From: Chloroflexota bacterium
GTDB taxonomy: Bacteria > Chloroflexota > Dehalococcoidia > Lucifugimonadales > Lucifugimonadaceae
NCBI GenBank assembly: GCA_002725925.1
Contig: PBRL01000011.1
Span: forward strand, 1 to 5,100
Direction: 5' to 3'
DNA length: 5,100 nucleotides
A program made the translations under genes and the position numbers. Positions within the stretch are counted from its first letter, which is position 1, and every line of letters starts with the position of its first letter. The notes under the pieces were generated by a model. The model did no database searches. It was not told where the DNA came from and saw only the letters and a list, made by a program, of their open reading frames with translations. Positions 1 to 5,100 of the stretch are shown here, piece after piece.

Positions 1-642
1 TTCTTGCCACATGATGTCGAGCTTTTCCATCTCTTTAGCGATCTGAATAGCAACTGGCAACGACCACTTTCCGTGCCCGTCGTTAGCAATTTTTATATCG
101 CCACCGACAGCATCTCGAATATCACGAAACGGCTTAAGAACGTGATCAAGTTCGACTGGTGCCAGGTACTGTCCCTCAGAAGGAGTGGCTACTGGAATAG
201 TCGGTCCTATTTTCATCGCAACAATACCATCTTCAATTAACTCTTTGGCCAATTCTCCACAGCCTTGGAATGGACCTCCGGTAGCGTAAACACGAATCTT
301 TTTTCTGACCGCCCCTCCGAGTAATTCATATACCGGAACACCTGCCGCCTGCCCTTTTATGTCCCATAAAGCCATATCTATAGCCGATATCGCCCTGAGT
401 TCAGCACCACCGTAACCCGCATGATCTGAAAGTCGGAACATGTTCAGCCAGTGTCTCTCTATAGCGAATGGATCACGTCCGACCAGCAAAGGAGCGAAAT
501 GATCATGAACAGCGGACTCTACCGTTTTCGACGCGTACCAGGTTTCACCTAATCCAATGAGTCCGGTATCAGTGTGGACCCTCACCCAAATAGCGTCTGA
601 GGGATCACCGACACGGACAGTTTCGATATTGTTGACGTTCAC
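1..642 (-). CDS. Enolase-superfamily (mandelate racemase/muconate lactonizing) enzyme, N-terminal part, probable acid-sugar dehydratase
   Basis: The 214 visible residues run off the left edge; a family member usually has about 370-400. Residues 1-115 form the capping domain. Residues 84-109 (AISAIDMALWDIKGQ, then P103 and ELLGG) fit the family's signature 1 pattern. The barrel begins near residue 118. K144 (AMKIGP) ends one barrel strand, and D188 and H190 (NDGHGKW) end the next; D188 is the expected first Mg2+ ligand. The remaining ligands lie outside the window. The family abstracts a proton next to a carboxylate and stabilises the enolate on Mg2+. The D-x-H pair and the lack of a second lysine (K-I-G, not K-x-K) point towards sugar-acid dehydratases such as mannonate or galactonate dehydratase, rather than muconate cycloisomerase. 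The exact substrate cannot be called. The GTG start at 642-640 is supported by an in-frame TAA at 651-649 just upstream and a CAAAGGTG ribosome site at 660-653. It is divergent from the alcohol dehydrogenase gene. Confidence 0.93.
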   Translation of the reverse strand, partial: MNVNNIETVRVGDPSDAIWVRVHTDTGLIGLGETWYASKTVESAVHDHFAPLLVGRDPFAIERHWLNMFRLSDHAGYGGAELRAISAIDMALWDIKGQAAGVPVYELLGGAVRKKIRVYATGGPFQGCGELAKELIEDGIVAMKIGPTIPVATPSEGQYLAPVELDHVLKPFRDIRDAVGGDIKIANDGHGKWSLPVAIQIAKEMEKLDIMWQE

Positions 643-694
643 GTTTTGTTAGCACCTTTGCGCTTTTTCTTTGTTCAGAGCCCGAAGACGGGCG

Positions 695-700
695 AGTATA
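695..700 (-). promoter_or_regulatory. Possible -10 box for the enolase-superfamily gene
   Basis: TATACT on the minus strand matches the sigma-70 -10 consensus at five of six positions. It lies 52 bases upstream of the GTG start, which would give a leader of about 45 bases. The sequence 16-18 bases further upstream does not resemble TTGACA, so this would need an activator or is a chance match. Confidence 0.25.
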
Positions 701-714
701 CGCTGTTATCACGT

Positions 715-720
715 TAGAAT
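715..720 (+). promoter_or_regulatory. Possible -10 box for the alcohol dehydrogenase gene
   Basis: TAGAAT matches the sigma-70 -10 consensus at five of six positions and lies 74 bases upstream of the TTG start. A start site near 727 would put the CACTTAAGTG palindrome (730-739) immediately downstream, a common operator position for a repressor. No good -35 is seen at the expected spacing. Confidence 0.25.
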
Positions 721-729
721 TGCGCTCGC

Positions 730-739
730 CACTTAAGTG
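730..739. promoter_or_regulatory. 10-bp perfect palindrome, candidate operator
   Basis: CACTTAAGTG reads the same on both strands and sits near the middle of the divergent intergenic region. Its left base also belongs to the right arm (CTCGCC) of an inverted repeat whose left arm is at 691-696. Symmetric sites of this kind suit a dimeric transcription factor; the factor is unknown. A 10-bp palindrome can also occur by chance. Confidence 0.3.
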
Positions 740-794
740 AAGTTAATCGTATACCGCAGCCAGTGATGAAAATTCATAACTCGAGAGGAATCCA

Positions 795-1760
795 TTGAAA
801 GCAGCCAGAGTAGTAGCACGACGAAAAATAGAGTTTCTGGAGGTGCCTGAGCCATCCCCGTTGAAAACTGGCGAAGTACAGATAAAACTCGAGTCATTAT
901 CGATTTGCGGAAGTGATATATACCTAGAATATGATGCTGCACTTCCAGAGGAAGATTATCCTTTTCTCCCCGGAGCACCAATGCACGAATGTGCAGGTGT
1001 TGTCGTTGATAGCCGAGACCCTGACTACAAGGCGGGACAACGCGTAATCGCCATTCCGCGGGATGTAGCTGGGATGCAAGAACAGATCGTCCAGACGGCC
1101 GACAGATTGATCAAGTTACCGGATTGGGGAGAACTCTCCGAATGGGTAATGTGCCAGCATTCTGGAACTGCGCTGTTTTCCGCGCGCCAATGGGGTAACC
1201 CAATGGGAAGAAAAATTGCAGTCTTAGGACAGGGAGGAATTGGTCTGACGTTCACAATGATTGCTGAAAAACAGGGCGCTGAACAGGTAGTTGGAATAGA
1301 CCTGGAAGAATACCGCTGTAGAACATCATCAGACCTGGGCGCCACACATACAATCAACGCCTCGAATGAAGATGTCCTTCAGGCAGCAGAAGAGATAACA
1401 AATGGGCAGATGTTCGACGTAGTGGTGGACGCCAGCGGCAATCCTGCAGGTCTCGGCACTGCTATAGACCTCGTAAAAGAACAGGGACAAATTGTATCCT
1501 TCAGTCTCGTAGATCCCACGCTAGTCACATTTGATCATCGAAAATGGATGGCTAAAAACATACAACTAAACGCGACCGTTATAGCAGCCACTGAAGAACC
1601 TGTTCAGGAAATCCGAGACATCGTTGCGCTCAAAGAGCGTGGATGGATTGATCCGGGAGTCCTTAAAACTCATGAAATGAAGTTCGAGGATGCGCAGGAA
1701 GCTTTTGAGATGTACAGACTACGACAGGATGAAGTAATCAAGATTGCGATGTCCTTCTAA
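795..1760 (+). CDS. Zinc-type medium-chain alcohol/polyol dehydrogenase (MDR superfamily)
   Basis: This cytoplasmic oxidoreductase of 321 residues probably interconverts a secondary alcohol (polyol, sugar or hydroxy acid) and its ketone with a nicotinamide cofactor. C38 (ICGSD), H64 and E65 (MHECAG) match the N-terminal catalytic-zinc residues. The Rossmann motif GQGGIG is at 145-150. D169, at the end of the second Rossmann strand (VVGIDLEE), favours NAD over NADP. The four-cysteine structural-zinc lobe expected near residues 88-105 is absent, so the protein is slightly shorter than the usual 340-350 residues. The usual GHE is replaced by P-M-H-E, and Q121 aligns with the glutamate found in many polyol dehydrogenases. 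The TTG start is forced: an in-frame TAA at 777-779 lies upstream with no ATG or GTG between, and GAGAGGA (783-789) is a good ribosome site five bases before it. The peroxiredoxin gene follows after 65 bases with no terminator, suggesting co-transcription. The substrate is unknown; threonine or sorbitol dehydrogenase relatives are possible. Confidence 0.92.
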   Translation: MKAARVVARRKIEFLEVPEPSPLKTGEVQIKLESLSICGSDIYLEYDAALPEEDYPFLPGAPMHECAGVVVDSRDPDYKAGQRVIAIPRDVAGMQEQIVQTADRLIKLPDWGELSEWVMCQHSGTALFSARQWGNPMGRKIAVLGQGGIGLTFTMIAEKQGAEQVVGIDLEEYRCRTSSDLGATHTINASNEDVLQAAEEITNGQMFDVVVDASGNPAGLGTAIDLVKEQGQIVSFSLVDPTLVTFDHRKWMAKNIQLNATVIAATEEPVQEIRDIVALKERGWIDPGVLKTHEMKFEDAQEAFEMYRLRQDEVIKIAMSF

Positions 1761-1825
1761 CCAAACGGATGACATAATCTTTCCGCGATCAACATGTTCC
1801 ACTACAAAACGCTTAGGAGATAACT

Positions 1826-2299
1826 ATGTCTGCTGAAGCAGGTACTGCGGCACCTGATTTCACATTATTTGACACAGACGGCAATGAGTTTAGTCTCAAC
1901 AGTCTCAAAGGAAAGAAGGTTGTTCTTGCATTTTTTCCTGCTGTGTTCAGCGGGGTATGCGATGACGAAATGTGTACATTCCGAGACGCCTTATCTGATT
2001 ATTCCTCGCTAAACGCTTCTGCGGTAGCGATATCAACTGACGCACGCTTTGGCAACGCTGAATTCAAGAATAAGCATGGGCTGAATTTCCCGGTACTCAG
2101 TGATTACAAGAAATCGACAATCGAAGATTACGGGGTGGCATGGCCAGATTTCGCAGGTATGGACGGTTTCACGGCTGCGCAGCGTTCGGTCTTCGTTATC
2201 GGTACCGACGGTAACATCATCTGGAAATGGTTGTGCAACGTACCGAGCGATCTACCACCATTCGATGAGGTCAAATCCCAAATCGAAGCTCTGGGTTAG
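1826..2299 (+). CDS. Peroxiredoxin, AhpC/TSA family, BCP-like
   Basis: This 157-residue protein matches the length of bacterial thiol peroxidases that reduce hydrogen peroxide and organic peroxides using thioredoxin-like donors. It has no signal peptide, so it should be cytosolic. The thioredoxin-like fold opens with APDFTLFDTDG (residues 9-19). The active-site loop FPAVFSGVC gives P38, S42 and the peroxidatic C45; serine replaces the usual threonine of P-x-x-x-T-x-x-C. C50 lies five residues after C45, the same spacing as the resolving cysteine in E. coli BCP, so an atypical intramolecular disulfide is likely. R120 (AQRSVFVIG) is the conserved active-site arginine. A third cysteine, C137, is in the C-terminal part. 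The ATG has a strong AGGAG site (1815-1819) six bases upstream. The gene follows the alcohol dehydrogenase by 65 bases and is closed by an intrinsic terminator at 2320-2354. A one-cysteine AhpE-like mechanism is the alternative. Confidence 0.95.
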   Translation: MSAEAGTAAPDFTLFDTDGNEFSLNSLKGKKVVLAFFPAVFSGVCDDEMCTFRDALSDYSSLNASAVAISTDARFGNAEFKNKHGLNFPVLSDYKKSTIEDYGVAWPDFAGMDGFTAAQRSVFVIGTDGNIIWKWLCNVPSDLPPFDEVKSQIEALG

Positions 2300-2319
2300 A
2301 ACCAGGTCCAAGCGACATT

Positions 2320-2354
2320 ACAAGCCACGGATCCCTCCGGGGCTTGTTTGCTTT
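2320..2354 (+). terminator. Intrinsic terminator after the peroxiredoxin gene
   Basis: The arms ACAAGCC (2320-2326) and GGCTTGT (2341-2347) pair perfectly. Inside them, after one A-G mismatch, CGGA (2328-2331) pairs with TCCG (2336-2339) around a TCCC loop. A T-rich tail with two interruptions (TTGCTTT, 2348-2354) follows. This is a stable hairpin 20 bases after the peroxiredoxin stop and should end the dehydrogenase-peroxiredoxin transcript. Confidence 0.8.
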
Positions 2355-2380
2355 AAAAACCTGGAGCATCATTTGCGCTA

Positions 2381-2386
2381 TATAAA
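2381..2386 (+). promoter_or_regulatory. Possible -10 box for the metallohydrolase gene
   Basis: TATAAA, within the AT-rich run CTATATAAAAAG, matches the -10 consensus at five of six positions. It would place the transcript start about 20 bases before the ATG at 2414. The upstream terminator implies that the hydrolase needs its own promoter here. No convincing -35 is seen 16-18 bases upstream. Confidence 0.3.
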
Positions 2387-2413
2387 AAGTTTTACTGGAA
2401 CGGACTAACCCTG

Positions 2414-4969
2414 ATGCCGAAGTTCAAAACAATTCCACTCAGTTCATTTAGTAACGCTTCTCTTTCAGATTCTCAATATTGGCAATCAAAAACAGCTCAA
2501 TCAGCATCCGAGTTGCCGACCGGGTCACAGGTATTTTGGGGAATTCCATTCGATTTTTCTGTGAGTAAAAACAACATCGTCGTTTTTTCTGATCGAACCG
2601 GTATCGAAATACCGATAAATCAAAGCGGATCACATCTGGTTTTCGCACATTTCTGTGATGAGAAGGCCACAACCACTGTTGCTGGGCAATCATCCGACTA
2701 CCTCAACCCGGTGGTCACAGCACCTGGGGAACACCTAGCCGATTACACATTATCTTTTGAAGACGGATCGCAACATCGCCAGCGAATACGGAGACGATTT
2801 GAAATCAATCAGGTACAGACTCGTATGCAAAGTGGTTTCAACTCTCGCCAGCATCATGGTTTGAGTAGTCTTCCATTTCGAGGCCCCTATCCTGAGAACG
2901 GATGGGGCCGATGGCAGACAGGAGTCATGGTCGGTGAACCACCATCATCCGGGAGAACTCCCGCAAAGGAAGATAAAGAATCGCGATCGAATCCACTTGG
3001 ATCGTGGACTATTTATGCGCTTGAGGTACCCGATTCATCAAAAATAATTACGAGCGTCGTCATAGAACCAACTGGTGCCACCGCGATCGCGATCGGGGCT
3101 ATGACCATGTTTAACGGAAATGAACACCCATTACGCCACGAACCTCTGGAAACGATCGAAATCGACGCTAGCGGAAAGTCTTCAAGTGAAATCAACACAA
3201 AAATAGACCTTGGGGTAATCGCGCGACAACAGGACATACCGACCTTCAAGCCGCAGGAATGGCTGGTTAGTCCAGTGAAGGGTTGGGGAGAATCTGTAGA
3301 GACTACAAACAATACGACCACAATAGACCTGGCTGCTTCTAGGAACTCAACACTGTCGATAGATGGTTCAACAATCGATACGGGTGAATTACTTGAACTA
3401 GGACAAGCATCCAGCAAGGATGGAAAAGTTCGAGCCAGGGTACTCACTTCTCAACGCGTTTGGGTTCACAGCAAGATAATTGATTCCACTTCTGGAAAAC
3501 CAACACCGGCACGTGTTCATTTTCGGTCAGAGGATGGTCGATATTTCCCACCATACGGTCACACTCACGAAGTAAACGACAACTGGTTCGAAGACTACGG
3601 AGCTGATTTGCTTCTTGGCGACACGCCGTACGCCTACGTGGATGGGACATTTCAAGGGGAACTGCCGGTCGGAGATGTGTATGTAGAAGTTGCTAAAGGG
3701 TTCGAATTTGAACCTATACGACAGAAGATCAGTATTAAGCCAGGACAGCGTAGCCTAGAAATACCGCTCGTTCGGAACTCAAATCTGCGTCAATCAGGAT
3801 GGGTCACAGCTGACACACATACCCACTTCTTGACCCCAGAAACGGCGCATCTGGAAGCAGGGGCCGAAGGTATCAATATCATCAACCTCTTAGCGGCACA
3901 ATGGGGGGACCTCTACACCAATGTTGGTGATCTAACGGGAGAACTCTCAGGATCCTCTTCAGATGAAACTATCGTATGGGTTGGTTCCGAAAACCGGCAG
4001 CATTTCATGGGTCACATAAGCCTGATGGGCGCTACCGGTTCTCCGATATTCCCCATGTCAACCAGTGGCCCCACTGAAGGGTATATAGGGGACCCGACAG
4101 TGCGATCAATGAGTCAATGGGCTGACGAGGCGCATGACAAAGGCGGTCTGGCGATCATTCCACATTTCCCGTTTCCTCACTCAGAGGTAATCGCCGAGGT
4201 AGTTTTAGGCAAAGTCGACGGTCTGGAAATTCGGGATTTCCATGTGCCAACTATGGACACCTTTGCAGTGCATGAATGGTACCGGCTGTTGAACTGTGGA
4301 TACCGCGTCCCAGCTGTAGGTGGCACGGATAAAATGTCGGCAGGCATGCCTGTAGGTGGGGTAAGAACTTATGCCTACATAGGGGAGCGAGATTTATCCT
4401 ACGATTCATGGAGCGACGCAGTTCGATCCGGCAAAACCTATACGACAAGCGGTCCATTAATGGATCTTAATATCGAAGGATTACAGCCTGGAGATGAAAT
4501 TCAACTCCCCGAATCGGGTGGATCTGTTCATGTGATGGCATCAGCTTCATGTGCAATGCCAATTAACAAGTTACAAATAGTTTTCAACGGACAGGTAATT
4601 GCCGAAGCATCATCTGATGACGGTAAAAATCTGCTGGCCATCAACGAACAGTTAAACATTCCCGGAAGTGGTTGGGTTGCAGCTCGCGCTGTGAGTGATC
4701 TCGTAGCCTGGCACGTGTGGCCCGTAAATTTCGCTGCGCACACTTCTCCTGTATATGTTAAAGCCGGACATACCGATGTGTTTGATGTTGCGCTCGGCGA
4801 ATACCTGATCACAACCATGCAGGGCGGATTGGACTGGCTAGACACGTTGGCGACGCGCTCCAATGAAAAACAACAAGCAAATATACGAAACGTTTTTTCC
4901 GACGCGATCGCACAAGTTAAAAAGAAGATCCCACATTCACATGGTGATGGTCCAGCACACATTCATTAA
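2414..4969 (+). CDS. CehA/McbA-like PHP-fold metallohydrolase, multidomain, 851 residues
   Basis: Residues 1-340 are a beta-rich N-terminal region (GIPFDFS, VVFSDRTGIEIPI; later GWGRWQTG and a jelly-roll-like stretch near 200-235). Residues 348-453 resemble a carboxypeptidase-regulatory-like beta sandwich (SGKPTPARVHF ... GELPVGDVYVEV). Residues 462 to about 685 form the catalytic PHP-type domain. Candidate metal ligands are D467, H469 and H471 (DTHTH), E526, H530 and H534 (ENRQHFMGH), H584 and H589 (PHFPFPH) and D639 (GGTDK). A beta domain (690-785) and a helical C-terminus follow, ending in the histidine-rich HSHGDGPAHIH (841-851). The CehA/McbA family includes carbaryl hydrolases that cleave carbamate esters, but most members have unknown substrates, so only a metal-dependent hydrolysis can be proposed. 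Overall length is near that of CehA. No signal peptide or membrane segment is visible, which suggests a cytosolic location. The ATG has only a weak ribosome site (GGAACGGA, 2397-2404), and an in-frame TAA lies upstream at 2354-2356. The gene stands alone between a terminator and a convergent gene. Confidence 0.88.
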   Translation: MPKFKTIPLSSFSNASLSDSQYWQSKTAQSASELPTGSQVFWGIPFDFSVSKNNIVVFSDRTGIEIPINQSGSHLVFAHFCDEKATTTVAGQSSDYLNPVVTAPGEHLADYTLSFEDGSQHRQRIRRRFEINQVQTRMQSGFNSRQHHGLSSLPFRGPYPENGWGRWQTGVMVGEPPSSGRTPAKEDKESRSNPLGSWTIYALEVPDSSKIITSVVIEPTGATAIAIGAMTMFNGNEHPLRHEPLETIEIDASGKSSSEINTKIDLGVIARQQDIPTFKPQEWLVSPVKGWGESVETTNNTTTIDLAASRNSTLSIDGSTIDTGELLELGQASSKDGKVRARVLTSQRVWVHSKIIDSTSGKPTPARVHFRSEDGRYFPPYGHTHEVNDNWFEDYGADLLLGDTPYAYVDGTFQGELPVGDVYVEVAKGFEFEPIRQKISIKPGQRSLEIPLVRNSNLRQSGWVTADTHTHFLTPETAHLEAGAEGINIINLLAAQWGDLYTNVGDLTGELSGSSSDETIVWVGSENRQHFMGHISLMGATGSPIFPMSTSGPTEGYIGDPTVRSMSQWADEAHDKGGLAIIPHFPFPHSEVIAEVVLGKVDGLEIRDFHVPTMDTFAVHEWYRLLNCGYRVPAVGGTDKMSAGMPVGGVRTYAYIGERDLSYDSWSDAVRSGKTYTTSGPLMDLNIEGLQPGDEIQLPESGGSVHVMASASCAMPINKLQIVFNGQVIAEASSDDGKNLLAINEQLNIPGSGWVAARAVSDLVAWHVWPVNFAAHTSPVYVKAGHTDVFDVALGEYLITTMQGGLDWLDTLATRSNEKQQANIRNVFSDAIAQVKKKIPHSHGDGPAHIH

Positions 4970-4991
4970 TACTATTCCCATAGATTTTTTT
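4968..4991 (+). terminator. Weak AT-rich terminator candidate after the metallohydrolase
   Basis: CTAT (4972-4975) and ATAG (4980-4983) pair around a TCCC loop. AAT (4968-4970) can pair with ATT (4984-4986) with one bulged A, and a run of T ends at 4991. The stem is short and AT-rich and starts inside the stop codon. The T run is convincing but the hairpin is not, so termination here may be inefficient. Confidence 0.35.
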
Positions 4992-4996
4992 GATCC

Positions 4997-5100
4997 CTAA
5001 CCATTGCCTCGGGGATTTGCTGGACGTACGGAACCAGCGCTCACACCGCCATCCATAAGAAGCTCAGCACCAGTCATGTAAGAGGAATCATCTGAGGCTA
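4997..5100 (-). CDS. Short-chain dehydrogenase/reductase, C-terminal end only
   Basis: The last 33 codons plus a stop (TAG, 4999-4997) are visible; the rest lies beyond the right edge. The segment ASDDSSYMTGAELLMDGG is the typical C-terminal stretch of classical SDR enzymes (the common form is L-A-S-D-x-S-S-Y-x-T-G, then D-G-G). The two bases left at the edge (TA) fit a preceding leucine codon. Classical SDRs are NAD(P)-dependent oxidoreductases of about 250 residues; the cofactor and catalytic motifs are outside the window, so the substrate cannot be judged. Fifteen residues follow the DGG motif (VSAGSVRPANPRGNG), somewhat longer than common, rich in proline and glycine, and probably flexible. 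The gene is convergent with the metallohydrolase, with 27 bases between the two stop codons. Confidence 0.9.
   Translation of the reverse strand, partial: ASDDSSYMTGAELLMDGGVSAGSVRPANPRGNG

Larger units (their letters stand above)
643..794. promoter_or_regulatory. Divergent intergenic control region
   Basis: These 152 bases separate two genes transcribed outward, so promoters for both should lie here. Visible elements are a GCCCG-AAGA-CGGGC hairpin (680-693), an inverted repeat GGCGAG (691-696) / CTCGCC (725-730), a perfect palindrome CACTTAAGTG (730-739), and -10-like boxes on both strands. A shared regulator binding here is plausible, but no regulator gene lies in the window. No convincing -35 pairs with either -10 box, so promoter positions are uncertain. 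Confidence 0.6.

Noticed and set aside
4..240. Plus-strand open frame of 78 codons
   Set aside because: It lies entirely opposite the enolase-superfamily gene, whose minus-strand translation shows clear family motifs. The plus-strand product resembles nothing.
733..981. Minus-strand open frame of 82 codons covering the dehydrogenase start and its promoter region
   Set aside because: It overlaps the conserved N-terminus of the dehydrogenase (including C38 and GSD) and has no recognisable motif.
1744..1778. Possible promoter TTGCGA ... CATAAT before the peroxiredoxin
   Set aside because: The spacing of 23 bases is too long for sigma-70 and both boxes are weak.
2100..2408. Plus-strand open frame of 102 codons overlapping the peroxiredoxin end
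   Set aside because: It is out of frame with the peroxiredoxin, runs through the terminator hairpin, and gives a low-complexity basic product with no motif.
3083..3090. GCGATCGC octamer, also at 4904-4911, resembling the cyanobacterial HIP1 repeat
   Set aside because: Only two copies occur, both inside coding sequence, far below the density seen in HIP1-rich genomes.
3013..3447. Minus-strand open frame of 144 codons inside the metallohydrolase, and a similar one at 4528-4962
   Set aside because: Both are antisense shadows of a continuous gene with family motifs; they have no ribosome site or recognisable domain.
4993..5017. Inverted repeat ATCCC/GGGAT around the SDR stop as a terminator for the minus strand
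   Set aside because: On the minus strand the stem is followed by a run of A, not T, and the stem is only five base pairs around a long loop.

Overview
The window comes from a bacterial chromosome of roughly balanced base composition, with tightly packed genes, recognisable Shine-Dalgarno sites, and GTG and TTG starts beside ATG. It holds five protein genes, two of them cut by the window edges. I see no RNA genes, mobile elements or CRISPR arrays. The mix of an enolase-superfamily acid-sugar enzyme, a medium-chain alcohol dehydrogenase, a short-chain dehydrogenase and a CehA/McbA-type metallohydrolase is typical of free-living heterotrophs with many catabolic oxidoreductases. Marine Chloroflexota of the SAR202 type are one candidate, because that lineage is known for expanded enolase-superfamily and dehydrogenase families. 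This is an inference from gene content; no marker gene is present.

Layout, left to right. Positions 1-642 (minus) hold the N-terminal 214 residues of a mandelate racemase/muconate lactonizing enzyme family protein, cut by the left edge. A 152-base divergent intergenic region (643-794) carries a 10-bp palindrome, a spaced inverted repeat and possible -10 boxes. Positions 795-1760 (plus) encode a zinc-type medium-chain dehydrogenase with a TTG start. After 65 bases without a terminator comes a BCP-like peroxiredoxin (1826-2299), so these two genes may form one transcript, closed by a good intrinsic terminator at 2320-2354. Positions 2414-4969 (plus) encode an 851-residue CehA/McbA-like PHP-fold metallohydrolase, the largest and most unusual gene here. 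Convergent to it, 27 bases beyond its stop, is the C-terminal 33-residue end of a short-chain dehydrogenase/reductase (4997-5100, minus), cut by the right edge.

How the genes might work together is inferred. The divergent enolase-superfamily enzyme and alcohol dehydrogenase could act in one acid-sugar or hydroxy-acid catabolic route under a shared regulator acting in 643-794. The peroxiredoxin would add peroxide defence. The metallohydrolase appears to be a separate transcription unit and probably cleaves an ester, carbamate or similar bond. No clearly new system is visible. The best targets for follow-up are the metallohydrolase, with its altered last PHP motif and histidine-rich tail, and the divergent control region.
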